The translations under genes and the position numbers were made by a program. From positions 2,674,001 to 2,738,000 of the forward strand of contig NZ_LR027880.1 of assembly GCF_900537995.1 (NCBI RefSeq): a DNA stretch of 64,000 nt, given 5' to 3'. The stretch's first letter is position 1; each line of letters starts with the position of its first letter. Source of the stretch: Roseburia intestinalis L1-82. Lineage in GTDB: Bacteria > Bacillota > Clostridia > Lachnospirales > Lachnospiraceae. The notes beneath the pieces were generated by a model. That model made no database searches and had not been told where the DNA came from. It saw only the letters and a program-made list of their open reading frames with translations. Positions 38,395-47,011 of the stretch are shown here, in pieces.

Positions 38395-38781
38395 TTAATT
38401 GTACTTTTCATATGCCCCAATCTGGATTTTTACACATTCAGTAATCTTATCAAGTAGTTCCGTATCTGAAATTGAAGCAACTACCCTCTCAATCTGGACA
38501 TTTACATCAATGGATACAATCTGCTCACATAATGCCATACTGTCAAATACCTCAAAATCTGTGTCAGTAACCTTTACCTTTGCAGCCGGTATTGGACAGT
38601 GGGTTGGCAGATATTTCTTTTTCCATGTTTTTGTGGACATGGCTACTGCTGTGACAACCGGTGAATACTGATTTGCTTTGTTATTTGAGATAATAATATA
38701 AGGTCTTGTATACTTCTGAATGCTCCCTTTACTTACTGACTCCAGATTTGCAATAACAATATCGCCCCTGTTCAGTTTCAT
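38395..38781 (-). CDS. PemK/MazF family toxin-like protein
   Basis: 128 residues with the PemK/MazF barrel pattern: LNRGDIVIANL at the start, RPYIIISNNKANQYSPVVTAVAM and a C-terminal helix. MazF proteins are sequence-specific endoribonucleases. No classical antitoxin gene is adjacent, since the upstream short frame is better explained as an exon of an intron-split gene. In recombinase-linked ICEs such PemK-like proteins may have a regulatory role instead. Confidence 0.82.
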   Translation of the reverse strand: MKLNRGDIVIANLESVSKGSIQKYTRPYIIISNNKANQYSPVVTAVAMSTKTWKKKYLPTHCPIPAAKVKVTDTDFEVFDSMALCEQIVSIDVNVQIERVVASISDTELLDKITECVKIQIGAYEKYN

Positions 38782-38786
38782 CTATG

Positions 38787-38932
38787 TCATTCCTCCTGTT
38801 CCCTGATATATTCTTCTGCCTCATCCTCTGTCGGACAGGCAACAATCCGTTTCCCATATTCATCAATCACTACTGTTTCGCCCGGAAATATAATCAGTTT
38901 TAATTTTCTATTTTCTTCTGTCATATCATTCA
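38787..38932 (-). CDS. Small resolvase-like protein, 3' exon (after group II intron)
   Basis: This is the downstream exon of the gene that begins at 41110. If the intron spans 38933-40791, joining gives 465 nt, exactly 155 codons, and reads EPALISLLNDMTEENRK across the junction. The exon alone could start at ATG 38924 (45 residues), but that start sits at the intron edge without a good ribosome binding site. It ends just before the PemK gene, whose ribosome binding site GGAGG is within it. Confidence 0.65.
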
Positions 38933-40791
38933 ATCGAGTAGGAAGAATTTCTCTTAATTGAGAAATTCCGACCTCTCACACCACCGTACGTACGGTTCCG
39001 TATACGGCGGTTCAATCAACTTAACAAGTAACACACTTTTCGATGTAGTAATCTAACATTGAAATTAGTCCAAATGAGGCTAATCTTTTGTTACTTATAG
39101 CAACATTTACTGCGCCTTTGTTACATACATAAGCTATTCTTTTACCTGTGTATGCAACTCGTCTAGCTGTGTTTCTGTCTATTCCAAGTTTTACAAGGTT
39201 CTTCTCTTGATTCTGCGGTGTTTTCCATTGTTTCCAAATGCACATGCGAAGCCGATAACGGATTCTTGAATCTAATTCCTTGCATAGTGTTTTCATACTG
39301 CCTATCTTGAAGTAGTTAATCCAACCTCTTATGAGCTGATTAAGCTTCTCCACTTTATAGCTGTTGCTAACACCCCAACTACGGCATGTGAGTTCTTTCA
39401 TTCTCTTCTTAAACTTCGCTACTGATTTAGCATGTGGTTTTGCCTTAAACTGATGTGCTCTTGGATCAAAGTAGAACCCAAATCCAAGGTATTTAAGTCC
39501 GCTTGGTCTGTCTACTTTACTCTTAGTCATGTTGACCTTGAGCCCTAGCTTTTCTTCGATGAATCGTGAGATATTTCTCATAACTCTATTCGCAGACATT
39601 TCACTTCCGACCATGATAATACAGTCATCTGCATATCGTACAAAGTTAAGCCCTCTCTTTTCCATTTCCTTATCAAGTTCATTGAGCATGATGTTTGCCA
39701 GCAATGGAGAAAGGTTGCCTCCTTGTGGAGTTCCTACAATGGAATCCTCATACTCATCGTCTATCATAATTCCGCTCACTAGATACTTCCTTACAATAGA
39801 GATGACATCCCCGTCCTTAATTGTTCTTCCAATTAAAGTCATTAGCTTATCATGGTTTACTGTGTCAAAGAACTTTTCCAAGTCGATGTCTACAATCCAG
39901 TCATTTCCGTCATTCATTATATTGAGTGCCGTTAGAATTGCCTGCTGTGCACATCTATTAGGTCTGAATCCGTAACTGTGGTCATGGAACTGTTCCTCAT
40001 AGATTGGTGTTAACACCTGTGCGATGGCTTGTTGTATGAATCTGTCTGTTACTGTTGGTACTCCCAGGTTTCTGACACCGCCATCAGGCTTTGGTATCTC
40101 CACTCTTCGTGCTGGCTGAGGCTTATATTTTCTTGTCCTCAACTGTCCCTTGATGGTTTCGCCGTTCTTTGCAAGGTGTTCCTTCAGTTCTGTGTACTTC
40201 ATTCCGTCCACTCCCTCAGCACCTTTGTTTCGTACGACTTGCAGATATGCTCTGTTGAGATTATCACTAGATAATATCTGCTCCATTAGATTACTTGTGT
40301 CCATGCGTTCTTTCCTTTCCGTCTCGCTTGATTTGACCACCTTTTACCCGATTGGTTACGGCAGATGTTGTCATTTCTGCAATACGAGACATACTCAAAC
40401 TGATTGATTGTTCGCCCCTTCGCTCCATCCCCATTACAGAGACTTCTTCACTACTATGGGCTCGGCTGACTTCTCACAGTTCGTTGTTACTAGGCTAATG
40501 AAACCTCTGTGAGACCTCCACGCTTAAGGTGCACGCTCTTTCTCTCCATATATCCGCCGCATTTACTCTGCTTCTACAAACGTGGTAGTTATTAGACTTC
40601 ACTGTTCTTTGCCAGCTTATCACTCGAAGCCTAGCCTTATATGCGATTTCTGTCCGTCGGACCAGAGATTCGCTTACAGCTTCCTTCAGATTCCACCTCA
40701 CAGTAGACACCCTTGCTGTTCGGCTATACATTTCCCACTACCTGGGCATGTTCGGGACTTACACCCGTTAGAGCGCGCCCATGGCGCGCAA
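38933..40791 (-). mobile_element. Group II intron with reverse transcriptase
   Basis: On the minus strand the element starts near TTGCGCGCCATGGGCGCGC, a domain-I hairpin after a GUGCG-like 5' end, and ends with ...CTACTCGAT. Before this end, CGCCGTATACGG...CCGTACGTACGGTGG forms the domain V region and GAATTTCTC-AATT-GAGAAATTC a perfect domain VI hairpin. It encodes the reverse transcriptase at 39021-40340. The intron interrupts a small recombinase-like gene in the sense orientation; the exact ends are uncertain by a base or two. Confidence 0.85.
39021..40340 (-). CDS. ltrA: Group II intron reverse transcriptase/maturase
   Basis: 439 residues. The reverse transcriptase core contains RNKGAEGVDGMKYTELKEHL, the finger/palm blocks (GTPQGGNLSPLLANIMLNEL) and the active site FVRYADDCII. 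A maturase X-type domain follows (LNQLIRGWINYFKIG). No HNH endonuclease domain is seen at the C-terminus (ends ...SMLDYYIEKCVTC), so mobility probably uses nascent strands as primers. It lies wholly inside the intron. Confidence 0.93.
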   Translation of the reverse strand: MVKSSETERKERMDTSNLMEQILSSDNLNRAYLQVVRNKGAEGVDGMKYTELKEHLAKNGETIKGQLRTRKYKPQPARRVEIPKPDGGVRNLGVPTVTDRFIQQAIAQVLTPIYEEQFHDHSYGFRPNRCAQQAILTALNIMNDGNDWIVDIDLEKFFDTVNHDKLMTLIGRTIKDGDVISIVRKYLVSGIMIDDEYEDSIVGTPQGGNLSPLLANIMLNELDKEMEKRGLNFVRYADDCIIMVGSEMSANRVMRNISRFIEEKLGLKVNMTKSKVDRPSGLKYLGFGFYFDPRAHQFKAKPHAKSVAKFKKRMKELTCRSWGVSNSYKVEKLNQLIRGWINYFKIGSMKTLCKELDSRIRYRLRMCIWKQWKTPQNQEKNLVKLGIDRNTARRVAYTGKRIAYVCNKGAVNVAISNKRLASFGLISMLDYYIEKCVTC

Positions 40792-41110
40792 ACAAAGAAA
40801 TGAGAGCAGGTTCATAGCCCCTGCTCTCTGCATTAATACTGATTCCATGTTCCGCTGCAAGTGTCATTACAGCTTTAATCTCATTAAGTTCCATTGAAAT
40901 GTCTACCACATCTCTTACTAGCACACATATAATGGCATCTCTTTCAATATAATATCTTAATCGTTCAACCGCTTTTTTATCTGTATTGAAAATTGTCTCA
41001 ACAACTTCCATGCCGGACTTTTTTGCATATGCCTCGATACGGTCAGCTGTATCATTTGCATTATTCCTTGCAAATATCAGACACCGCTTTTTTTCTCTGG
41101 AATCCTGCAT
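40792..41110 (-). CDS. Small resolvase-like protein, 5' exon (before group II intron)
   Basis: The 5' exon encodes ~106 residues: KKRCLIFARNNANDTADRIE, then an IERDAIICVLVRDVVDISMEL segment that resembles the serine resolvase fold but lacks a clear catalytic serine context. Without splicing the frame reads on into the intron and stops at 40724. With splicing to 38932 a 154-residue protein results. It follows the 140-residue neighbour by 8 bp, in the operon that leads to the serine recombinases. Confidence 0.7.
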
Positions 41111-41118
41111 ATTGCCTC

Positions 41119-41541
41119 CTATCTGCCGTTCCTGATGTTATGATAGAACTTTGATACCGTATCAAGCACCAGCCCTCTTATATCACTTTCCTGAACAGGC
41201 TCTTTGTACATCATCTCATAACACTCTTCAAGTTCTCCATTAATATCCTCCACATAGATATCATATTCGCTGAGTTTTCCAAGTGTATCAATAACGTTCT
41301 CATCTGTTGCACCAATCATATCCTTTGAAAGTGTTATGATTGTATTAACATCTTCTTCCATATTTAAACCGATAATGGCATATTTCATCGGAAATGAAAC
41401 TCCTTCTGTAGAAGCAGGCTCTGAAAGCATAGCTACAATTTCATAGCCATTATCCTGACAATACTTTTCAAGCAACTTCGGCACAAAATGATCTGTAGCC
41501 TCTAATCCTGTTTTTGCATAATATATAATTGCTCTTTCCAT
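41119..41541 (-). CDS. Recombinase-associated hypothetical protein, 140 aa
   Basis: The N-terminus MERAIIYYAKTGLEATDHFV and the alternation of hydrophobic strands with helices look like a degenerate resolvase N-terminal domain. It starts behind AAGGAGATTTTAAG. It lies directly after the hairpin-rich non-coding region and before the intron-split gene. It is probably an accessory factor for the recombinases; that is inference from position. Confidence 0.6.
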   Translation of the reverse strand: MERAIIYYAKTGLEATDHFVPKLLEKYCQDNGYEIVAMLSEPASTEGVSFPMKYAIIGLNMEEDVNTIITLSKDMIGATDENVIDTLGKLSEYDIYVEDINGELEECYEMMYKEPVQESDIRGLVLDTVSKFYHNIRNGR

Positions 41542-41559
41542 CTTAAAATCTCCTTATAA

Positions 41560-42140
41560 ATAATATTGATTTGATACTGTGCGCACTTTATCTCCTCACA
41601 TAAGCTGACTTATCTGTACTCTCCACACCATCACACCTAAACATTTCTTTTCTGTCGGTGACCATAAATCAGTTTGTGTGGGAAGATAAAATACTATCTT
41701 CCCGGTTTCTTAACCATCCCCGTATCGGGTAACATATCCTTTGCCAGCCACAATCACTTCGTAGTTTCCTGCCCATCTGGACTTACGAAAGTAGCCACTC
41801 TCTGAAAATGCGTTTTGCTGAAATTCAGGTGCACTTATTATCTCATTACCTCCGGCTGCTAACCCGGTAGGCACAACCCTCTGCTCTTATCCTTAAAGGC
41901 TCCTGCTGTTACGTTTCTCATAATCGGCTACAGCTCTGAGGATAGTCATCGCACGAAATGGGATTCTGCCACCCTGTCATAGACAAGGCGATATAAGCTC
42001 GTGGGATATGCGTGTCCTATTCTGTTTTCAATATTCAACGGTTCTTTTCTCAGAACCTGAACAGAGTATAACTGACACCACGCATCTTCTACAGTAACCG
42101 ACACTCTTTTGAACTAAGAGTAACACTCCCACCTGTTCCA
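41560..42140 (-). ncRNA. Candidate large structured non-coding RNA (~570 nt)
   Basis: No frame of useful length exists here, yet the minus strand contains many local hairpins: GGTTCT/AGAACC (42034-42051), CCTTGTC/GACAGGG near 41975-41992, CCGG/CCGG near 41860-41875, CCCG/CGGG near 41714-41726 and the 9-bp stem GGGAAGATA/TATCTTCCC (41680-41703). Unpaired purine-rich segments lie between them. The composition (less AT-rich than nearby spacers) and hairpin density suggest a long structured RNA or a very long leader of the recombinase operon. I cannot place it in a known class. Confidence 0.45.
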
Positions 42141-42148
42141 AATCCTTA

Positions 42149-42192
42149 TAAAAAAAGCCGGACTGCATCATCAAAAATGCAATCCGACTTTT
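42149..42192 (-). terminator. Intrinsic terminator after XRE gene
   Basis: AAGTCGGATTGCAT and ATGCAGTCCGGCTT form a ~14-bp stem (one mismatch region) flanked by A and T runs on both sides, so it works for the minus-strand XRE transcript and possibly in both directions. It separates the XRE gene from the candidate non-coding RNA. Confidence 0.85.
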
Positions 42193-42516
42193 TTATTCTG
42201 TCAGAAGTTTCATATTGTCAACGGCATTTAATACCATATTCCGGATAAACTGTACTTCCTTCTCCTTCAGACCAACCAGCAGATCATCGACTTCTGCCTT
42301 TCTTTCACACCCACACACAAGATAATCCAACGATATATGAAACAATTCAGCAATACTAATCAAAGTATCTATTTTTGCTCCATTTACACCAGCTTCAATT
42401 TTCCGCAGAGCATCCACTGACAATCCAATCTGCTCGGCAAGCTGCTGTCTTGTCATTCTTCTTGCCGCACGCAACTCTTTTATTCTTTCTCCACTATTAA
42501 CAATATCGTAGTACAC
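42193..42516 (-). CDS. XRE-family transcriptional regulator
   Basis: 107 residues. The helix-turn-helix is RIKELRAARRMTRQQLAEQI followed by GLSVDALRKIEAGVNGAKIDT, with the usual LIS..LF.ISLDYLVCG after it. It resembles single-domain repressors that control ICE excision genes. It has its own terminator directly downstream. Target operators are not evident. Confidence 0.88.
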   Translation of the reverse strand: MYYDIVNSGERIKELRAARRMTRQQLAEQIGLSVDALRKIEAGVNGAKIDTLISIAELFHISLDYLVCGCERKAEVDDLLVGLKEKEVQFIRNMVLNAVDNMKLLTE

Positions 42517-42709
42517 CTTCCACTCTTTTCCGGCACCTTATATATTTGCTTAAGCTGTATTCATTGTACCGTAAGCGAATCTTTTGTCAGAGTGACTAAA
42601 CCAGCTATTTCAAGTGGAATATTGTACACCTTAATACCAAGAATATAAATATTCGCAGATTAAAAAAAGAGATATTTCCAAACTCTCATTACATTTTGGA
42701 AATATCTCT

Positions 42710-42922
42710 TTACTTAATATCCTCATCCGGCACAAACTCCATGATGTCCTCTATCTTACAATCAAGTATGGAACATAATCTGTTAAGGATTACCGTTTTT
42801 ACGACCATATTCTTTCGCAATCGCTGTAACTGTGCTTTATCTATTCCATAATCTTTAATTAGTGCATACTGGCTAATATTTTTCTTCTTGAGTGTAATCC
42901 ATAACCTGTCATATACTATCAT
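42710..42922 (-). CDS. Small Cro/C1-type regulator
   Basis: 70 residues from ATG 42922, which has AAGGAGGAGG upstream. The sequence MIVYDRLWITLKKKNISQYA followed by KAQLQRLRKNMVV and LCSILDCKIEDIM is the HTH_26/Cro-like family common in clostridial elements. It is divergent from the Spo0A-C-like gene, with a palindrome in between. Confidence 0.85.
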   Translation of the reverse strand: MIVYDRLWITLKKKNISQYALIKDYGIDKAQLQRLRKNMVVKTVILNRLCSILDCKIEDIMEFVPDEDIK

Positions 42923-42968
42923 TACAAAGACCTCCTCCTTGTATTCTACGCAAGAGTGTCCTATAATG

Positions 42969-42992
42969 ATATGGTGCGTGTATGCACCATGC
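42969..42992. promoter_or_regulatory. Palindromic operator candidate between divergent genes
   Basis: ATGGTGC-GTGTAT-GCACCAT is a near-perfect inverted repeat between the small Cro-like gene (start 42922) and the plus-strand gene at 43171. No T run follows, so an operator is more likely than a terminator. Confidence 0.5.
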
Positions 42993-43170
42993 TGTATGTA
43001 TATGATAGAATAGAAAATAGCCATAATCTGCATAGAAAACAGCTCTCAAGGTTATTATGTAATATAGAACGGATTATCTGTTTTACTTTTATGGTATTCA
43101 ACCGGGACAATTCGAGCACCTGACAATTTGCCCGCAGATACCCTTTTCAGAAAGGATTCACAACAACACT

Positions 43171-43404
43171 ATGAATGATAAAAACACATACTCTGTTGAT
43201 AAATATTTGGAAATCATTGCCGAAAAAGAAGGAATCACAAAAGAAGAAGTCCAACAGGAAATTGGGCGGGCAGTTTCCATTGCTTTAAAAAGCCCTGATC
43301 CACAAATGCAACGCTTCTGGACAGACTTTCCATGTGATAATGAAACTCCCACCATTGAAGAAATCATATACCATCTCGCTGAAAAATTTGCAAAAGAGTC
43401 ATAG
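43171..43404 (+). CDS. Spo0A C-terminal-domain-like protein
   Basis: 77 residues: YLEIIAEKEGITKEEVQQEI and PDPQMQRFWTDFPC...PTIEEIIYHLAEKF resemble the DNA-binding C-terminal domain of Spo0A without a receiver. Such stand-alone domains occur in clostridial ICE cargo and may interfere with or mimic Spo0A regulation. It is one of the few plus-strand genes. Its ribosome binding site is weak (AAAGGATT). Confidence 0.65.
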   Translation: MNDKNTYSVDKYLEIIAEKEGITKEEVQQEIGRAVSIALKSPDPQMQRFWTDFPCDNETPTIEEIIYHLAEKFAKES

Positions 43405-43428
43405 ACAAAGGACAGGATAACTACCCGT

Positions 43429-43773
43429 CTATTCACTCAGATAATCTTCCTGTCCTCTTAATATTTGTTCAATCATATGTAATGCAAATTCTATTTCTCT
43501 TTCGTCACACCGATTCATCATAAATGCAAAACGCTCAATGTGTTTTTCTGGGTGCTGCTGGCTCATCAGAACCGTAGGCGATGACTCCAATGCATGAACA
43601 ATATTCAAATATGTATCAAGACTCATTGCCCTTCTGCCATTTTCAACACTTTTGATAGTATCCAATGATACATCCGCCCGTTCTGCAAGCTCTGCCTGCG
43701 TAATTCCAAGCCTTCTGCGTTCTTTTCTGATATTCTCTGCAATAATTTCGTATATGTGCTCTCTTTTCCCCAT
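43429..43773 (-). CDS. XRE-family transcriptional regulator
   Basis: 114 residues. IRKERRRLGITQAELAERAD followed by VSLDTIKSVENGRRAMSLDT is a clear helix-turn-helix. The C-terminal half (FAMMNRCDEREIEFALHMIEQIL) is helical and may dimerise. It faces the Spo0A-C-like gene convergently. Confidence 0.88.
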   Translation of the reverse strand: MGKREHIYEIIAENIRKERRRLGITQAELAERADVSLDTIKSVENGRRAMSLDTYLNIVHALESSPTVLMSQQHPEKHIERFAFMMNRCDEREIEFALHMIEQILRGQEDYLSE

Positions 43774-43877
43774 AGCCCCATCATCCTTTCTGACTTATCG
43801 CATTATATCAGAAACTATTATGGGTTTTGGTAAACTGTAATCCTTTGACATTTTCGTGTAATACTTTGCATATTCTG

Positions 43878-44111
43878 TCAAAATCCCTTTAATTTTATGC
43901 TATCAGGATGTTTATTATTTATCGCCAACGGAATACCTTTTTGCCAACAGTCCATTTCATACCCTTGCTGTTTTAATTTTTCCAAACACTCTCCCTTAAC
44001 AATAATATATTCTGGTTTCGCTCTTCCAAAAAATCCTTGATCATACCTGTCAAAATCTTCCGGAACATACTTCATCTCATATTTATCCTCACCCTTAGGC
44101 GATAATACCAT
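43878..44111 (-). CDS. Small hypothetical protein, 77 aa
   Basis: It begins at 44111, overlapping the upstream gene by 17 bp, or at an internal ATG (44075) preceded by GGGTGAGG. The protein is soluble, with many aromatic and charged residues. Its tight coupling to the 310-residue protein suggests that they act together, for instance as an exported protein and its partner. No family recognised. Confidence 0.6.
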   Translation of the reverse strand: MVLSPKGEDKYEMKYVPEDFDRYDQGFFGRAKPEYIIVKGECLEKLKQQGYEMDCWQKGIPLAINNKHPDSIKLKGF

Positions 44112-45027
44112 ATGCCCAATACTTTCTTGACAATTCCTTATTAACGATATTGGATAAGAAATTAGGATTCTGTGCTTGAAATGCTTTCAAACTTTCAATA
44201 AAAGCAGACTTACTTTCTGTTTTCAAATCCGAAAAAATTGAATCTACTTTTTGATTTTTTACATTTTTTTCAATATACTCATCCGATTTAGCTTCATATT
44301 TCTCTACCATATGCGGATTTTTCGTTACAGCATTAGAATACCAATTTGTCAAGTATTTTAAAGTGTTAAGCTGTCTATCAGAATTACTACTTTCTCTACT
44401 GATCCTTTGATATTCATCATATGCACCTGAATCCATTGACCTCATCATATCAAGACCATCTGTAGTGTAAACAAGATTACTACCATGTCCTAAATAATTT
44501 CCTTTTTTTACCCCGTAATCCATATTTCCATCTGCATTCATCTTTCCGGCACTTGCCAGCTTTGCTATAGATTCCATTGCATCCAAAAAGGAACTTTTTT
44601 TATCTTCTGATATAAAATTATTTGCAGCATATTCCGCTTTTTTCATTCCTAATGATATATTAGCCTGACGCTCCTCCTCACTCACAGAGCTGCCATTTCC
44701 AATAAGAAAATTTTCGCGGATAATATCATATACAAATCCCTGTTCCTCTTTGCTACAATTTTCAAGAGAAGACGATATCGTCTTGTCAACATCATACATT
44801 CCTGAATATGCTGGTAAATCATCTGCACTTTTATCCACTTGAACAATATTCTGCTCAAATTCGTTTTTCTCTTTTAGCTGTATTGCTCTTTTACCTTTTG
44901 CACTTATTTCCAGAATAACCGCATCATCTTTTTCCTTAGAAATATCAATTTTCTCTTTTCCATTCCAGTGATTATTACCATACGGAGTGATCACGCTGTC
45001 CTGATAATGTTGGGTAGCTATCTTCAT
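44095..45027 (-). CDS. Hypothetical protein of Agr-linked cargo, 310 aa
   Basis: Start ATG 45027 follows ACAGGAGGGTTAAA; a longer frame from 45063 lacks a site. The protein begins MKIATQHYQDSVITPYGNNH, has no hydrophobic signal peptide and is helical throughout. Its short polar, aromatic N-terminus recalls the proteins at 50178 and 50775. It may be a secreted or regulatory protein of the cassette, but that is inference. Confidence 0.6.
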   Translation of the reverse strand: MKIATQHYQDSVITPYGNNHWNGKEKIDISKEKDDAVILEISAKGKRAIQLKEKNEFEQNIVQVDKSADDLPAYSGMYDVDKTISSSLENCSKEEQGFVYDIIRENFLIGNGSSVSEEERQANISLGMKKAEYAANNFISEDKKSSFLDAMESIAKLASAGKMNADGNMDYGVKKGNYLGHGSNLVYTTDGLDMMRSMDSGAYDEYQRISRESSNSDRQLNTLKYLTNWYSNAVTKNPHMVEKYEAKSDEYIEKNVKNQKVDSIFSDLKTESKSAFIESLKAFQAQNPNFLSNIVNKELSRKYWAYGIIA

Positions 45028-45115
45028 TTTAACCCTCCTGTATTTTGCATAATAGGTTGACACACCAAATCGTGTGACAACCTATTTTTATATTTTCTTA
45101 GTTACAATTTACACA

Positions 45116-46561
45116 TTAAAACGGATGATACATAGTATATGCCAAATGGAAAATAGTCTCTGAAGCACTTATGCTACTATCATCACTTGGCGATACAGAA
45201 ACTCCACATATATCAAAATAATGAGTGGATGTTGAACCATAATACGAATATACACCAATTCCAGGTGGTAAAGAAATATCAATTTCAAATTTACCACTTG
45301 AGTCTGTAGTACCTGTACCTCGCCTTATTGCATTCGCAGAGGTATTATTAGCCTCCCATGCCGGACTATAATATAATCCGTTAATCTGCTCTCCCCCAAC
45401 TGCATACGTTACACCCGTCGAACTGTCTGTTGCTGTCAGCACTCCATAAACAGTTAATGTTCCAGATCCCTGCGTTCTGAAATGTGCTCCATATCCAGGA
45501 TAATTAACAACCTTATTTAACCCTTCTGAACCTTTAAGATCAGTTATAACAATACCTGTAGCCTTCAAAATAGGAGTAATAGACAATTTATAATTCTGAA
45601 TGTCCAAATCATCAAAATTCTCCATAGTTTTTGCATTGGAAACTCTAATATAATATTTTCCTGACGAAACAGAAATAGTGTTTCCGCTGCCTACTCGTTT
45701 CATTTGATACCCTTCTGATGCAACATTCTGATATACTTCTACAGAACAGGTATTTGTTGAAGCTGTAGTAGCAGAAATTTTTAATTTGTCATAAATTCTA
45801 CTGCTTGGCACTGTAATTACATACCAATCATTATCAATCGGAGAACTTAAATTTCTTGATTCAATATAAGCCCCTCCTGCTCCATATGTAAATGCTAATG
45901 CCTGTCTTACAGACTCGTCAATCTCATAAGAATCACACGCTGTACTTACTGAATAATCCAATGTGAATGATTCACTTACACTTCCGCCCTCAGATGCTAA
46001 TACATACAAATAATATGTTGCTGTATCACCTGATGTTATATAGCCTAACGCTTCCGGCAATGTACCTGCGGTGCCATTAATATAAGTATAATAATCTGAG
46101 CCCGTTAAAATATTGCCTTCTGCATCCAATAAATACAAATCGTAATCCAAATCTGCATTAGCAGGCGTTGTTAACTGTGCTTGCAAATATACCCCTGCTG
46201 GCAAATTAATATTATAAAGTTTTGCATCGCCCTTTGCTGTCAAATAGTCACTAACCGTACCGACTACAACCGCAGTATCAGCTTGTGTAGCCAAAATATC
46301 CTCTGCAATACTTTCATCTACTGTAATACTTTCTGACGATTTCGATAAGTCATTATTTTCGGTTGTTTCCAATTCTGAAATTTCTACAGGTTCCTGTTGC
46401 TGGATATCCACCGATTCATTTCCAACATTAGTATCTTCTGCTGCGACTAAAGAATCCTCTGTGATTTCTGCTGCTTTAACATCCATTCCATTAGCCAATG
46501 AAAATGTCATTGTTAATGCCAATGCTGTCGCAACCACTGTTGTTATAAATTTATTTTTCAT
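45116..46561 (-). CDS. Secreted protein with PPC-like beta domains
   Basis: 481 residues with a clear signal peptide (MKNKFITTVVATALALTMTF...ANGMDVKAAE). An acidic linker (residues ~30-90) is followed by beta-rich segments of the type found in bacterial pre-peptidase C-terminal domains (ADTAVVVGTVSDYLTAKGDA, LYNINLPAGVYLQAQL, YDLYLLDAEGNI; again DNDWYVITVPSSRIYDKLKI). No catalytic motif is seen. It is 63 bp downstream of the second AgrD-like gene and may belong to the agr1 operon. Confidence 0.75.
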   Translation of the reverse strand: MKNKFITTVVATALALTMTFSLANGMDVKAAEITEDSLVAAEDTNVGNESVDIQQQEPVEISELETTENNDLSKSSESITVDESIAEDILATQADTAVVVGTVSDYLTAKGDAKLYNINLPAGVYLQAQLTTPANADLDYDLYLLDAEGNILTGSDYYTYINGTAGTLPEALGYITSGDTATYYLYVLASEGGSVSESFTLDYSVSTACDSYEIDESVRQALAFTYGAGGAYIESRNLSSPIDNDWYVITVPSSRIYDKLKISATTASTNTCSVEVYQNVASEGYQMKRVGSGNTISVSSGKYYIRVSNAKTMENFDDLDIQNYKLSITPILKATGIVITDLKGSEGLNKVVNYPGYGAHFRTQGSGTLTVYGVLTATDSSTGVTYAVGGEQINGLYYSPAWEANNTSANAIRRGTGTTDSSGKFEIDISLPPGIGVYSYYGSTSTHYFDICGVSVSPSDDSSISASETIFHLAYTMYHPF

Positions 46562-46624
46562 ATCAATTCCCGCCTTTCTAAGCTTATTTTGTACAACAAT
46601 TTGAACATTATTTTCAATAACCTT

Positions 46625-46765
46625 TTACCTTTTTTTAATGTTCGGACGTTTCGGCTGATGCCATATTCCTAAACACGCAGGTGGAAATCCATCTATCCCA
46701 TATACAGCTTCTTTTCTCATGACACGTTCTACAACCTTCAACACTTTCTTATTAACCTGCTTCAT
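46625..46765 (-). CDS. agrD: AgrD-like autoinducer prepeptide (second of agr1)
   Basis: 46 residues from ATG 46765 behind GGAGGTGAGAGAGA. An amphipathic basic N-terminal helix (MKQVNKKVLKVVERVMRKEA) precedes the motif ACLGIWHQPKRP and a basic tail, matching ACLFIGYQPKMP of the other agr1 AgrD. The cysteine would form the thiolactone with the downstream residue after cleavage by AgrB. It overlaps the upstream small membrane gene by 14 bp. A short gene that automatic annotation will easily miss. Confidence 0.75.
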   Translation of the reverse strand: MKQVNKKVLKVVERVMRKEAVYGIDGFPPACLGIWHQPKRPNIKKR

Positions 46766-46949
46766 TCTCTCTCACCTCCTGTTTAAAAATTTTTGCTATA
46801 CACAGCAAAGCTGCACATAATATAACAGCTATTGCCATGTAACTAATGTAAACCCTATCTGTCTCTAACATAACACAACCAAGTATTATGCCCCTCCTGT
46901 AAAGCGATTTCAAAACTTCTCGTCTATACAAGTATGTTTGTTCCAACAC
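46752..46949 (-). CDS. Small membrane protein in agr1 locus
   Basis: 65 residues from the longest start, or 39 from the internal ATG (46871) that begins METDRVYISYMAIA-like sequence. One transmembrane helix (YMAIAVILCAALLCIAKIF) and a charged C-terminus. It lies between agrB1 and the second agrD and overlaps the latter. The function is unknown; a short membrane partner of AgrB or a processing factor is conceivable. Confidence 0.5.
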   Translation of the reverse strand: MLEQTYLYRREVLKSLYRRGIILGCVMLETDRVYISYMAIAVILCAALLCIAKIFKQEVRENEAG

Positions 46950-47011
46950 AACGATAATTTTTTATTGGAAACAATTTTTTGTTACCTTTTTCCACTCTTT
47001 AGCAATAGTTC

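Noticed and set aside
38787..38924. Independent 45-residue antitoxin gene for PemK
   Set aside because: The in-frame exon reconstruction across the group II intron explains this frame better, and the start lies at the intron edge.
42031..42053. Stand-alone terminator in non-coding region
   Set aside because: GGTTCT/AGAACC hairpin lacks a T run and is better taken as part of the structured region.
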